This document shows, piece by piece, positions 50,501 through 64,000 of a stretch of 64,000 nucleotides of DNA. The translations under genes were made by a program, and so were the position numbers. Origin of the DNA: Phycomyces nitens (lineage: Eukaryota > Mucoromycota > Mucoromycetes > Mucorales > Phycomycetaceae); the NCBI GenBank assembly GCA_022702545.1, contig JAHRBC010000001.1, forward strand, positions 4,278,001 to 4,342,000, in the 5' to 3' direction. The notes under the pieces were generated by a model, which did not search any database, was not told the DNA's origin, and saw only the letters and a program-made list of their open reading frames with translations. Positions within the stretch are counted from its first letter, which is position 1. Every line of letters begins with the position of its first letter.

Positions 50501-53070
50501 AACGCAAATCCTAATTGTCGGAGTCTTTAGGTTACGCGGACTTGTAAACGCATTTTTAAATTGGCGCAAAATGACCTCGTAACACAAGCAATTTGAAGAA
50601 ACCAGTGGATACAAATACAGTTTATTCGAAAATTATTATTTATTTATTTTTCAAAAATACAAATAATAAGCCAACAGTTGAAAGACATTGTGGTCAAGAA
50701 AATAGTAGAACTGTCTCCAAAGATCAATGGTTAAAATAAAATAAAAGAAGAATTCACGAGCACAAGATATATATGTATATAGTACGTGTATTGCTTGGAT
50801 TGAATGGGATTAGGAGAGAAACATCAAATTATAGATGGGCAAAATTGGCACCTTACTGCTACCGTTTTTTTTATTCAACAATTATATAACATTCACCATG
50901 TGGGTAGGCGATATACTGGTTGGGAAGTTGAGAAGGAAGGTTTTTTAAGATTTAGGGAGAGGTTCCCTGTCTTTTTGTATTGCTTTTACTTCCACCGCCT
51001 TTTCATTTTCTGGGGTTGGTTTTGAGAACTGGTTTCTTTTTTTTTGAAAAAAAAATATTCGGGTATTTGTCCTCCTTCTCGGCTTCACAGTCTAAATAAT
51101 CTAAAAACCCCACTCATCCATTGATGAGGTATACAATAAACACATTCCTAATAACGTGCAAATTTCCTTATTTCTTAGTATTTTACATTTGGAACGGGTT
51201 GATCTGCAAAGAATCAAAATAGCGTTGGAAACAAACTTCTTTATATTATTTATCAATATGTCAGTACTCTCACCATTGCAAGATTTGCTTGAAAAGACAA
51301 GTTTGCAATTCTCCCAATAGCCTACTCGTACGTATTTTAGACTGTTCTGTTTGTCTAGACATTTCATCTACAAGTTTTTGTACTTTATCCTGGACTACAT
51401 TATCCACCTGTTTTCAAATCTCTTTTTTTTAGTTGGATTATAGATTATATATGAATAGTATATGGCTGAGGCTGGTCCAACATAATAAAAGTATAGTATG
51501 AATATCCAAAATAAAGATTACATTTTAGAAAGCTGGAAAGAGGATCCAGGAAAATACGTTTCTTTAGAGCTACTGGTTTCACTTTCTGGTTTCTTATATG
51601 CTGCACAAAAGTTCCGCCATTTATAGTTGCTGATCGAGACTTGTAAAGGGTTGTTTCGGCTACTTTGATTTGTGATGGCTTGGCTTGGCTTGCTTTTATA
51701 AAATTCTGGAATGTCTTTTAAGTATTCTTGGCAACTATTAAATCTCTTTGCTTTCGACCATTCTTTTCTTGTATATGTAATATATCAAATAGCAACTGCC
51801 AGACTCTGTCCGCGCATATTTAGTGCTTGTTTGTCTAGATTGCTTTTTTTTCTTTTTTAGCTTTTTAATATGCTTAGTCTCATTGCCATTATTTTTAAGC
51901 TTTTATATATATATATATACCAATTCTATCGGTTACAATCGTGCCTTGAACTAAAAATATATATATAAATATATTATTAAAACCTTGATTTTTGAAGGCT
52001 TTTTTTTTAATTCAAATCGACCACTTGACCCCAGGTTTCAAATTTGTCTATTTATCGTTTTCTTCCTTTTCTTCTTTTGAGTGCATGGTAGTTAATATGG
52101 CACTCGATGTTGTGTAGGCTAGAATAAGAACACAAAGGCATTTGCAAAGAAAAGTAAAAATATTGTTTCAATTCTTCAGATTTGTCTAGTTTTTTTTTTG
52201 TTTAAAAAAAATTAGATTGTTTAAAGGCTGTATCACCCATTAGAAAAATCGATCTTGTAACTTTGGGTTGTTGGCATAGCAAGAGAGTTGATTGTCCACC
52301 TTTGGGTTCAAGGTATTTAAAGTCAACAGTAAGAAAAGGTTGGGATACCTCTATAATTCATTTATAAGCTTTTGGGAAACTACGGTCTGCTACGAATATG
52401 TTGGATCTTTTGTTTTTTTTTGCGAGGCACATTTGGGTCTGTCTAAACTATCGTAGCCTGTTGGCTTGTACGGAATGGCTGACAAAGTGATTAGTAAATC
52501 GATTATGACGGTAAGTTGCTTTAAAGCTCTTACGGTATAGATAGTACACCAAATGAGGCCTTGTATGTCGTACAAATGGCAATATAGCTTATGGTCTTAA
52601 TGATACCAAAGTGTCAAGTAGAGCTTTGTTTAATAACAATGTACTCAATACAAGAATCATACGTTAATTTTCATACCAACTCGCTTTGTAGTGAGCAATG
52701 GAGCCTAGACTATGATTAACTTCAAAGTTTATAAGAAAGCCAGAAAGTTATATTCATTTACCAGTCCCGAATTTATTTATAAGCAATTGTTTCCGGAAAT
52801 GATTTATAGGCCATCATATCATGACATCAATGATACCAATGAAATAATAGTAATAATAATAATAATAATAATATTTGGATATAATAATTTTAAAATGGCC
52901 ATTTGTTATTAAATTCACAGGCCTATTTAATCTATATATTTTTGGGTTCTATACTTGATAGCCAAGCCGAACTACCATATATTTGTGTATAACCCTATCT
53001 TGATATGTTTAGGAATATCACCCCGTGCTGCTTTGTGTGTGTATATTTTATCATTGGCTTCATTCTTGTA
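47571..53070. other. Gene-poor interval
   Basis: About 5.5 kb of AT-rich DNA. It holds a 9-bp perfect inverted repeat (AGAATAGCG...CGCTATTCT at 48722-48778) and degenerate coding traces on the minus strand at 51100-52600. Plus-strand frames at 49744-49929 and 50804-51025 have no known motif. No intact gene was seen. Confidence 0.5.
51100..52600 (-). pseudogene. Decayed minus-strand gene of unknown family
   Basis: A series of protein-like stretches on the minus strand: IIDLLITLSAIPYKPTGYDS near 52480, FLTVDFKYLEPKGGQSTLLL near 52270, YFYFSLQMPLCSYSSLHNIE near 52110, RFNSCQEYLKDIPEFYKSKP near 51740 and QDKVQKLVDEMSRQTEQSKI near 51380. They occupy different frames separated by stops and an A9 run, and simple GT-AG splicing does not join them. 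Either a pseudogene or a gene whose structure I could not resolve. Confidence 0.4.
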
Positions 53071-53077
53071 TATAAAA
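53071..53077 (+). promoter_or_regulatory. TATA box of the 81-residue gene
   Basis: TATAAAA lies 65 bp upstream of the ATG at 53136, followed by a C/T-rich leader. Confidence 0.55.
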
Positions 53078-53135
53078 GGGTTTGACGCCCATAAAAAAAT
53101 GCTTTTTATCCATTCTTTCTCTATTCTAAACCACA

Positions 53136-53381
53136 ATGTCTCTCTGTCCATTCACTTTACCTTCCCTCGTCCGCAAGCACTCTATTCCACTCCTACGCTC
53201 TCAACAAAAACACCCTCAACACAAACAGTCCACAAAATATTCTTATCGTACCTGTCCTATATGCTCTGAAAAACTACTTGTCCGTATACACGGCGCCTTT
53301 GTCTACAAATGGATCAACCTACACTTTTCTGCCCACCACCGAGATCTTATGCATGTCGTTGTGAACATACAGTCCCTCTAA
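53136..53381 (+). CDS. Small CxxC/His protein, 81 residues, unknown function
   Basis: Single exon starting MSLCPFTLPSLVRKHSIPLL. The N-terminal half is basic without acidic residues, compatible with a mitochondrial presequence. The C-terminal half holds YRTCPICSEKLLVRIHG and HFSAHHRDLMHVVV, so C-x2-C and spaced histidines could bind zinc. A TATA box precedes it. No family was recognised. Confidence 0.55.
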   Translation: MSLCPFTLPSLVRKHSIPLLRSQQKHPQHKQSTKYSYRTCPICSEKLLVRIHGAFVYKWINLHFSAHHRDLMHVVVNIQSL

Positions 53382-53543
53382 AACATTCATTATCTATTCC
53401 ACTCTGTACATATTACTGTTATTTTTCTGTAAAGACTACCACATACATTTTTTTAAAAATAAAATAAAATCTATAAAGTATACATCACCATAATAATCAT
53501 AATAATCATAACAATAATAATGTAAACATTTGTACTTTATTAC

Positions 53544-54951
53544 TCATTTGTCCTCATTGGCCCACACATTCTGTTCTCCATAAGCCGGAGTAAATTTCTC
53601 GACGGCTGGGGCTCCATAATACATCTTGTACTGTTCATTATTTTCGAGCCCTGGAGGACAGGAGATCTTGGCAACTGAATCGCTTTTAGTGCTAGGCAAA
53701 CTAAATGGGTTATTCGAACCCTGGAAACACCCAAACTTGTCCTTGAATTCGGAATAGGGGCGAGGAGTAGAATTGTTTTCATGTTGTACCATCTTTTCAT
53801 ATAGCTGGTCATAGCGGGTTGTGTGATAATCGTTCTCAAAGACAATTGGACCGGGTGCTTCAGTTTGACTCACTCTTCCAGAAACCATTGATGTATGGTT
53901 TTTATCTTCATCCAGAGCCCAGGTGCCCATAAACTGGTCATTCTCGGTGTGTTTCTTGACCGTACCTGAATCAATAGGCAGAGAAACATCTTGGTGTCTC
54001 TCAATGTCCTCATCTGTCAGCATTGACGCATCTTCTTCAAACTTAAATGTGCTCTCCAGGCCCTCATTTGCCAGTGTAAATCTCTCGTCCCCCTTTGGTG
54101 GGTTCCATTTATCTAGTGTCCTCAGCGCGTCGGACAGGATCGTTCCAGCCTGATCTTGGTGCTCATATACCCGACGATGCTCTTGTCCGACCGGCGTAGG
54201 CTCCACATCAAGAAGATCCACGAGGTACTTTCCATAACCAGACAGCATCGCCGTCTTTTCAGCGTACTCGTTCATCGCATTGAACCGCAAATAGAATGCC
54301 TCCCGTAACCCAAACCGCTTAAAGTCCTGTAGTCCTACCTTGGACACATCATATTCCTTTTCGAGATTATTCAATTCAGTCTGCATTTCGACCACCTTTG
54401 GAGAATTGGGATTCGTTTTGGCAATCTGGTTCATCCTGGACTCCAAGGACTGCTTCTTTTCGTGCAGTTCAGTCAGTTGTTCCTCTCGTTTTCTGATAGA
54501 CTTTAGGACCTGACGATACTGCTGATATTTTGCTATAATAAAGTGTTAATATTCATAAAGTATATTTTGGTTTATTTACTTGCTTGCATAATATTCTTCG
54601 ACCTCGGCCTGTTTTTCCAATAGAATAACCAATTTACTGCCCAGGTCCTTGATATTCTTGTGAGTATATACATGTTGTTGGCTATATATTTGATCTCACC
54701 TCGAGATCTCGGACATCTTCACGAGGATAGCGGCTCTGTTCACTCTTGAGCCATTCAGCCAGTCCTTGATTGGCTTGGGAATGATGGTAGGCAGTTGCCT
54801 TGATTGATGCCAGAGTGTCACGTTCTTCGTAAATCCACATTGATAATGTCTTTGTGTCGGGATGCTGGAGGGGATTGCTGCGAGCTATCTGCGACTTTAC
54901 ATCATGAGCAATCTTATCCCAAGAGGTCTGGAGTCCCTTTGTGAAATTCAT
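53544..54951 (-). CDS. PIL1: Eisosome core protein, Pil1/Lsp1 family
   Basis: BAR-domain protein that shapes plasma-membrane furrows. It starts MNFTKGLQTSWDKIAHDVKS. Family-conserved stretches are YQQYRQVLKSIRKREEQL, NPNSPKVVEMQTELNNLEKE, FGLREAFYLRFNAMNEYAEK and AMLSGYGKYLVDLLDVEP. The N-terminal segment is shorter and different from the yeast Pil1 N-terminus, so the assignment rests on the BAR region. A long acidic, disordered C-terminal tail (about 150 residues) follows. Three exons. Confidence 0.82.
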
Positions 54952-55690
54952 TATGCTATTTTATTACTACTACTGTATACAACAAGACCAGGCAAAATGA
55001 TAATTATGTAATATTCTTTAATATTCTCGAGGGGTTAAAAAATATATATAAATAAATAAATATATATAAATATATATAGTGTGTGTGTGCTTTAAAAAAA
55101 ACAAGGGGTTAATGTTTGACCTAGTTCTTCTTGTCTTGTTCACTGTGGGTATTTTTTTTTTGCATGTATAAAAATAAAATAAAAATAGCCAAGAGCTGAT
55201 GTCAGAATACGCCGAAAGGAATGTGTAGGAACGGGAAAACTAGAATCAGATTGTCCGTAGGAAATTTCTTTATTTGGGTTTAGAGAAACCAAAGAGAGAT
55301 AGAGATAGAGAGAGAGACAAAAGAGAGACAAAAAGATGAACATGCAAATCTTTGTGGGTGTGGCAAGATATATGATTAGAAAGTATGTTTTGAAAGGTTA
55401 ATCTTTGTTATTCTATATCTTATTCAACACATAAAATCCTCCTGCATTGATCTGCCTTTACCAGCAAGCAAAGGCAAGTAAAGGCAGGCGTCTCAGCCAA
55501 TGCAACCAATGTTTTGCATAAGTTATTAATATCTGGTTTTATACATACATATGTATATGTATATTATTTTATAGATATAACGCAAGGTGATGTAAAGGTA
55601 AGTAAGAGCACCTCAGCCATACTTGTACAGAATTTATTTATCTTTTATAAAGAATAGATTGAATGATATTTAGAGCTGTAGACAGACTAC
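54952..55690. other. Intergenic
   Basis: Promoter side of the Pil1-like gene and 3' flank of the Kre9/Knh1-type gene. It contains TATATA and (AGAG)n tracts and no supported gene. Confidence 0.6.
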
Positions 55691-56478
55691 TTATTGAGTT
55701 TGAGGAATAGCAAATGCTGGTGCAGGAGTGTCACTAGCAAGATAGCGAATGTATGGGTAAGGAGTGATGGTGAATGGTTTGGACATGAAGATACAGTGGA
55801 CGGATTGGCCCTACAAATATATATATATTTATATATTTATATATATATATTTAGTTTGAGTTTAATGGTCAAAACTTTTTTGTTTGTTTGTTTGCACAGC
55901 CACTTACGGGATAATTCACCATGATTCTATAGTGGTACTCTGTCTCGATGTCATTAGCATCGACAAAGTAAGTAAGAGATCCACCAGTCTTGTGGGTGTA
56001 GATGGCTAAAGAAAGGCAGCAAATTTATCAATTGAGATTTATTTACATTTGGCCATCATTTATAAACCACTTACTGATATTCTCGCCAAGGACTTGCTCA
56101 TTGCGGAAATCCTTGTCAAAGATACGGATACGGGTAATGAGATCTGGTGGGTTAGGGATCGATCTATCCACAGACCATTCGATGGTTTGCAGCTGTCCCC
56201 GCTTGTAGGTCTCGCCAGCCACGGCTGGGTAGGTGATATTGAAGCCTAGAGGACACAGATCTTAGTAAGCCAGAAATATAAACCGATATTTCCAATGCCT
56301 TACCAATGCAGTATGGAGGGAGAGTAGGGCGAGGGGCATTGATTGCATACGGAAATCTCTCTGGTGCTGCTGCATCTCTTGTAGGGGAAGTGGATGCCAA
56401 TGGGACCGGAGAGGAAGTGACGGTAGCAGCCTGGGCTGTGGACAGGGCAAGAGCTATGGCCAACCACTTGAGCATCAT
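55691..56478 (-). CDS. Secreted Kre9/Knh1-domain protein
   Basis: Starts MMLKWLAIALALSTAQA, a signal peptide; either of the two leading ATGs may be used. After a Ser/Pro/Ala linker comes a single domain, FNITYPAVAGETYKRGQLQT then IEWSVDRSIPNPPDL and RIRIFDKDFRNEQVLGENI, YFVDANDIETEYHYRIMV, typical of the Ser-Thr-rich/Kre9-Knh1 family linked to cell-wall glucan assembly. The last exon ends PAPAFAIPQTQ. Four exons. No GPI signal was seen. Confidence 0.75.
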
Positions 56479-56791
56479 TTTGAAATAGAAAAGAGATGTC
56501 TCTAAATCTGTTTGATAAATCTCTTGTATTTATATGTTGCTGAACTGCTGAATATTTGGCTTTTTTTTTCCTGCTACAGCTTACACACATTGGATCTAAA
56601 TATATTTATAAATGTATTTATATCTTTTTTCTTTTATATATCAACTAATACAAAGTTTCATCAGGGGGTAAAGAGGAACCTTTTTGTGCTTGCTATTTTG
56701 ATATTGTGGCAGTTGAGTCCGAGGTAATTGGGAGTTTTTTTTATATGTATATCATGATGCGTATAAACATTGTCCAAACACAATGCACCTG

Positions 56792-58469
<1,678 letters not shown>

Positions 58470-59356
58470 TTTCAAATTAAAATTTATATAAATAAAGGCT
58501 GGAGGTAGTATTCTTTGATCCTCCCCCAACTTTTTCTATTATATATGTTTGTACATATATATATATATAAAGGGATTTCGCTTGGCATGCAGAATAGAAA
58601 TCTGGGGGGATTGAATCCTGAGCTTATGGCCCAATATATATATAAAAAATAAAATAAAAAAGCAAAAAGATGTCACGTGCCAATCTGGAGTTATTATAAA
58701 ACACATATAAAAAAAAAGTTTTGATTTTGATTTACAAATTGATGGCATAAAATGTATATTAAGAAGAGCAGCTAAATCCAAATAATAGCAACTCCAAAGC
58801 TCTTGCTTGTTTTACGTTGAATTCAGGTCTTTAAGGACAAAGAGTGCTATTGACTAAGCTTACTAGATAGGCAAGTGATATGCGTAATGAGTAATGGATC
58901 ATCGTATTATCTATATTTTGTGCATCATACACACAATATCAAGAGAAACGTTCTTTAGTTGCGAATTTATGATATGCCATTTGGCCAACCGATAGATAGC
59001 AATCTATTTCTTGAGGAATATTGCCAACTCATTCCTCAAGCTGAAATTCTGAGTAAATTATTTGCGATCAATAACTAATAATCTTTCGGCAGTCCTGATG
59101 GCAGATATGAAATCTTGAAAAGGAGAGTCGTCGACGATGATTCTAGTATTCTTTACAAGAAGCACAGAATAGGTTGATCATCAATGTTTGGACTTTATGC
59201 ACTCGACTGCCGTACATTGACTTGATAATAAGGGATTATTAATATTAATGTATATATTTAATATATATATATTTTCAACTTGAATAAATTGTAGTCAGAA
59301 TCCTTCTGCTTCTTTCTCTTTCACTTCATTTTAATTCTTAATTTTAATCTTGTCGG
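58470..59356. other. Intergenic
   Basis: Divergent promoter region between ATE1 and the CNNM-type gene. It has a TATATA tract at 58555-58570. No gene is supported. Confidence 0.6.
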
Positions 59357-61142
59357 ATGTCAAAGACTTTCATATGTACTGTTATATTCATCTCTAGTGT
59401 AGCTGCCCAGGAAAGCGCAACCATACAATATGGCAGTCCAAAGTTTTGGGGTGAGATTGTGGCCATCATTAGCTTGGTGGGCGTCAGTGGAATCGTAGCA
59501 GGTAAACCAACCTTTGATAGACGATATATACTCATCATTTTGACAGGATTGACACTTGGATTGGTAATACACGGATTAATTTCATTCATTCATTCAGCCA
59601 GCAAGATCCCCTCTAATCTGCTGCATATCCCTTGTAGATGTCTCTAGATGAGACAAATCTTGCGATCCTGGCTGTGGCGGGTTCAGATAAGCAGAGAGCC
59701 TATGCAAGCCGCATTTTACCTATTCGAAAAAATAAGCATATGCTCTTGACCGCCCTAGTCCTCACAAACACCGTAGTCAATGAAACTTTACCGGTCGTAC
59801 TCGATGGAATATTTGGAGAAGGTGTGCTTTCTTGTCATTCCTTTACTTTTAATCTAATAAACTAATACAATATCAAGGCTATATTGCCGTCATTGCCTCT
59901 ACCCTCTTGCTCGTCATATTCTCCGAGATTATTCCCCAAGCAATCTGCACCAGGCATGGTCTGGCTGTCGGTGCCCTGTTTGCCATCCCTGTTCGCGCCC
60001 TGATGATGCTCTGGTATATCCTTGCCTGGCCGATATCCAAATGTCTTGACCTTATGCTCGGCGAGCATGAGCCTCCGATCTACAGAGTCCAAGGCAAGTA
60101 TCCTTGGCAAGTATCCTTGGCATCTTTCATGGGCTTACGTTGTGTGTGTAGAATTGAACGAGTTGATTCGGATGCACGACATCAGTATGGCAGCTGCAGG
60201 CAGTTTGAGCCATCGTACCGCAACAGTCATCCAGGGCACCCTAAGTCTCCAAACAAAAACAACAGGAGATCTGGCAGTTCCGCTTGAGGATGTCTTTATG
60301 CTTAGTCATGATACCCTACTCAGCAAAGACATGATACTTCAGATAACCAATTCTGGCCATAGTCGTGTGCCTGTCTATCAGAGCCAGCCGTCAAAAGGCA
60401 CAGACGATTCAAAAGCCCTGCAGAATAAGCTTATCATCGGGTGTCTCAACATAAAAGTAAGCCCACCCAAATCTTGCCACTCATTATTTATAACGTTATC
60501 ACAAGAGTCTTGCCATGATCAACCCAGAAGACGCAACTGCTCTATCTGACATAGTCCTTGAGCCAGTCCTACATGTGCCTACCTCTTGTTCCGCAACCGA
60601 TCTCTTGGCTGCATTAAAAAAGTCGTCTGGTAAAGTATATCTTCCATTGTCGTTATTCTAGGAATGGGTATTTTAATGCGATCCTGTCTTTAGGTTATCT
60701 TGCAGTCGTCTATTCCCCAGGCATTGAGCCTGAATCTCTTACATGTAAAAACCAGACAGTTATCCTTATTAACCAAGAACAACCCGAAAAGCTGGACTCT
60801 CCCGCATCGCCACCCAAGGACACGCCATCAACTCTAATGTCTCGTGTCAGGAATATGGTTGGAATGAAGGCCTCAAATGGTTCCCAAGAATCCACAATAC
60901 CATCCGAGAAGCCAGTCCAGACTTCTCAGAGTCGAGTATCAAGTATGACGACCTCCATGACACTCGAGATATCAAGAAACACCAGTATCCAGAGCGGTGC
61001 AATGGCTCCCAATGGTACCGGCTTACTCGGTATCCTTACCCTTGGTGATCTATTTGATTACATGACTGACTCCATTGATCCCAGTTTAAAATCCAACGGG
61101 CCAAATGAGCCTGCCCAAGCAATCCAATCCATTCAAGCATAA
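59357..61142 (+). CDS. MAM3: CNNM/Mam3-type transporter (DUF21 plus CBS domains)
   Basis: Membrane protein related to Mam3 and CNNM, linked to Mg2+ or other metal homeostasis. It starts MSKTFICTVIFISSVAAQES (signal/first helix). The DUF21 core shows LTLGLMSLDETNLAILAVAG, LTALVLTNTVVNETLPVVLD and VIFSEIIPQAICTRHGLAVG. The CBS region has VFMLSHDTLLSKDMILQITN and GHSRVPVYQ, ending with LLGILTLGDLFDYMTDSID. About seven exons. The tail is Ser/Thr-rich. One intron carries a 13-bp direct duplication near 60100. Confidence 0.88.
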
Positions 61143-61450
61143 AATTATCATATATCTTTTATATGCATTTCATTTCTTCATGTTGTAGTTTATTATCCTT
61201 TTTATCGATTTTTTTTTAAAATATTAAAAAAAAATTACTTGTTTCAATTATTTATTTTATTATTTTATTTTATTATTTATTTATTTATTCTATACCCTAA
61301 TACACAAAAAACAAAATCATCACTCTGTAAAAGTAATACAATTCTCAAAAATTGAAACGGGATTTTGATTAGCCAGCTAAAAAAAATGAATTTGTTTTAA
61401 TTTTAAATTTCATTGTGAAATCCCAAAAATATAATAAAATAAAAATCTAC
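61143..61450. other. Intergenic low-complexity
   Basis: Short TTTAT-rich spacer between the Mam3-like gene and TIP41. Confidence 0.7.
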
Positions 61451-62515
61451 ATGTCTCAATTCACATTAATCAACCAGGGCAGTCTGAGACAGGGTCTTGT
61501 CAAGGGAATCGAGTGCAATGGCTGGACTATAACCAGCAAACGAGCACCAATCTGCAACTCTGCAGAGATGGAGAGGTTAGACAGAACAAGATCCATAAAC
61601 GCGTAGTCTTTTTATTGAGTCGTCATTAGCATCCAAAAGAACTTTGGAATCCCACCACCAGAAATGGTGTTTGGAAACAATCATGTCACCATCAAGCATC
61701 TCCAGACAGAATACACCTGGACGGCCTATGACGCCCTAAGTCTGGTCGACACAAGCTCTACCAGCAGTGAAAAGATTAAGGTGGCCTATTCTGAAGAATG
61801 GACAAGAAAGAGGTAAATATGAGTATCATTTGGATCTATAGATACATCATTAATGTATACACAATCTAAAAAAAAAGAATGATTCTCAAAGTGCTGCAAA
61901 CCACACTGACATAAAGGACGTAATCAAGCCTTATGATTGGACATACTCGACACCTTACAAAGGAACCCTCGTCTCCAGTCTGGACAATCGATCCTTTGAA
62001 AAGGCAGACACTCCAGTGGATTTCCAGCGCCTGATGAGGCCAGACCCCATCTTGTTTTACGATGAGAATATCTTGTACGAGGACGAATTGGCAGACAATG
62101 GAACGACAATGCTATCGATACGTCTGGTAAGACATTTTTCTTATAAAAAAAAGAAAGGTTAATTAAGCATTTGAGATATGTAATGTATAGCGTGTCATGC
62201 CGACCTGTTTCCTGATTCTCCAACGGCTCTTTATGAGAGTGGATGATGTGTTGTTTAGAATTAACGATACTAGAGTGTATCATGAATTTGGGTCAAAGTA
62301 TATCGTGAGAGAGTATACTTCCAAGGAAGACCATTATAACAACATTCGCAAGGTGAGAATAGGATCAACAAGGGCCAAGTATTTATCGACATCTTTAGAA
62401 ACTTCCGAGTGGAAAGGTAGACATCTCTTTGCTAAACGATCCAAACTGGGTAGCCCAGATGCTTCCCAAAGAACCCACCGTGTTTTCAAGAGAAAGTCTT
62501 TTGGTAGACCATTAA
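61451..62515 (+). CDS. TIP41: TIP41-like regulator of PP2A/TOR signalling
   Basis: Tip41/TIPRL binds type 2A phosphatases and modulates TOR signalling. Exons give MSQFTLINQGSLRQGLVKGI, FGIPPPEMVFGNNHVTIKHL, YSEEWTRKR, PYDWTYSTPYKGTLVSSLDN, DPILFYDENILYEDELADNG and RVMPTCFLILQRLFMRVDDV, all family marks. The last exon, after an intron in the CGCAAG|GTGAGA region, encodes KLPSGKVDISLLNDPNWVAQ and ends at TAA 62513-62515. Reading through that intron gives a false Arg-rich C-terminus. Confidence 0.93.
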
Positions 62516-62705
62516 CCATTGAAAATCACAATCGACATAAAAAAAACCCCCCAACTCTCTAAATATTTCTCATTGATTGTCATTATATTACTATTATTAT
62601 TACTATTATCATTATCATTATCATTATTATTGGAAACCTACATTATTTGCTAAATAAAGATATATATATATGTATATCTATATATCTATATATGATCAAA
62701 TAAGC

Positions 62706-63946
62706 TTAATTACTTTTTTGTTTTGGTTTCTGGGACAGGAATGCAACATAAGTCCACTCAGAATGCATGTCCTTTGCCTTTTGTATAAGATGTGGTGTGG
62801 ATGCTATGTATTCCTCAGTAGACATCCCAAGGGCAGGTGCAATTAAGAATCCAAGTCTCTTGATGATGTTTCTGGCAAGGCACATGAACCGAAGACTTTT
62901 TTGATCGTCGTCTCCTAATAAAATCATTTAACAAGCCATTTCAGCTGTTTCAAAACTGCACATTTGGCTTACCAAAATTCACAGATCTTTTGTCTGTCAG
63001 GATAGTTGTGAATCCTGCTTCCTTCAAGAGATCAGGCAGGACAGGCACAAGATCAGGGTGCATTTTATTCATCTTGTTGACATTGTACACTAGATAATTA
63101 TGTTTAATATCAATACTACGCATCAAAGATCTCTTACAGGCTGTCATGACTCCAGTGCAATCTTGGTTGTGTTCCTATATTCTGAGCTTTTTAGATTTCG
63201 ATTTTTGCCATCAATGCAAAGAATCTTACCAGAATATTAAGCTCAAGATTCTGAATCAATCCTCCTGGTTTGGTGACTCTGTAGACGTCTTTGAGGAAAG
63301 ATGGCCATTCGATTGCCTTGAGATTTGAACTCCAGTTCCCCAGCCGAACATAGTCAAAATAGTCGTTTTGAAATGGAATGCCGTCAAGGACATTGTGTAG
63401 TAGAAAGTGGGTATTGTTGGGTGATAGTACGGGGAAGTTGGGGCTAATGTCAATGCCATAGTAATCACAGTTGGGATATTCTACCGACATTTCCTTTATA
63501 ATAGATTATAAAATATTATTATTAAAATATTACTAAAATATTAATAATTAATTAATATTCATGTTACCAAAACCCAGGCTCCAGTTGCACACCCAAGGTC
63601 CAGCACCTTTAGTTTAGAGTTAAAGTCTAGGATTTCTTTGGTCTTTGGTAAAAGCTCTCTTTTTTTTTTAAGAATATATATATATATATATAAGTGCCAA
63701 ATAGACGCGTGGTTCTGGTTGTACTCACCCTTCAAAAAGATCTTTAATAGCAAAGTGCATCTGTGCAATATGTTAACTATGCACTCAAATGATTACTGGT
63801 TTTATTACCTCGTTTAAACGATCTTGTTCAATGTCATCGTTTGGAAGCCAATAAGACGCGGTTTGGACATTATGATATTCTCTTTGGTTGTCTGGCGTAT
63901 TTGATTCTACATTTGGTCTGAACTTGTCCTTTGGGCGATACGGCAT
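62706..63946 (-). CDS. SAM-dependent methyltransferase (class I), substrate unknown
   Basis: Starts MPYRPKDKFRPNVESNTPDN. The Rossmann core shows KVLDLGCATGAWVL (motif I), DYYGIDISPNFP, GIPFQNDYFDYVRL and LKDVYRVTKPGGLIQNLELN. The C-terminal half (KKMHPDLVP region to FLSQKPKQKSN) is less conserved. Six exons. This family is frequent in Mucoromycota, but the substrate (often a small molecule) cannot be told. It ends tail-to-tail with TIP41. Confidence 0.85.
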
Positions 63947-64000
63947 GATCAAGGTCGCTGTTTGTCTTGGTAATAAAAACAAAGAAAGAAAAAAAGAAGA
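63947..64000. other. Window edge, upstream of methyltransferase
   Basis: Promoter side of the methyltransferase; no feature seen. Confidence 0.6.

Noticed and set aside
50804..51025. 73-codon plus-strand ORF with a TATATATG stretch upstream
   Set aside because: No family motif or intron support; overlaps no conserved feature.
62197..62562. Long Arg-rich C-terminus for TIP41
   Set aside because: Arises from reading through the last intron; splicing restores the conserved DISLLNDPNWV end.

Overview
The window looks like nuclear DNA of an early-diverging filamentous fungus, most likely Mucoromycota (Mucorales-like). It is strongly AT-rich. Its genes are compact, with many introns of about 50-80 nt (GTAAG-type donors, TAG acceptors), and it carries a fungal gene set: a Rom2/Rgf-type RhoGEF with Rho1, a Pil1-type eisosome protein, a Kre9/Knh1-domain secreted protein, a GT61 glycosyltransferase, a caleosin, a Dnmt2 homologue and a small SAM-dependent methyltransferase. 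The species cannot be fixed from sequence alone. No tRNA, rRNA or CRISPR feature was recognised.

Layout. 1-13.6 kb: Rho1-GEF (minus), a gene-poor gap with a MITE-like inverted-repeat element, then APC1 (minus), whose C-terminus seems to stop early, and a possible 65-residue small gene. 13.7-18.3 kb: MED22 (plus), mitochondrial ABC exporter MDL1 (minus), PP2C phosphatase (plus). 18.3-24.4 kb: a gene desert holding broken coding remnants, including a Tc1/mariner-like helix-turn-helix piece. 24.4-29 kb: a caleosin fused to a long acidic tail with about 19 copies of an L-T-G-V motif (minus), then RHO1 (minus). 31-35.5 kb: a secreted Thr/Asp repeat protein and DNMT2 (both minus). 37-42 kb: mitochondrial SAM carrier (plus) tail-to-tail with UTP12 (minus). 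42-45 kb: AT-rich gap with a broken gene. 45-48 kb: GT61 glycosyltransferase and a 99-residue unknown protein (plus). 48-53 kb: gap with another broken gene. 53-64 kb: 81-residue CxxC protein, Pil1-like protein, Kre9/Knh1 protein, ATE1, CNNM/Mam3-type transporter, TIP41, methyltransferase.

These are mostly independent housekeeping genes, not an operon-like cluster. Some share pathways. RhoGEF and Rho1 are a likely activator/GTPase pair for cell-wall integrity, and the Kre9/Knh1-domain, Pil1-like and possibly GT61 products act at the same surface. PP2C and TIP41 are phosphatase signalling components. The SAM carrier, DNMT2 and the methyltransferase all depend on S-adenosylmethionine.

The most unusual item is the caleosin fusion: an intact caleosin-like core that lacks one of the two histidines tied to haem binding, carrying roughly 690 residues of motif-repeat tail. 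Other items worth a look are the early-ending APC1 beside an inverted-repeat element, the low-complexity D-A-T protein, and three small unknown ORFs. Gene spans run from start codon to stop codon and include introns; splice sites were read by eye.
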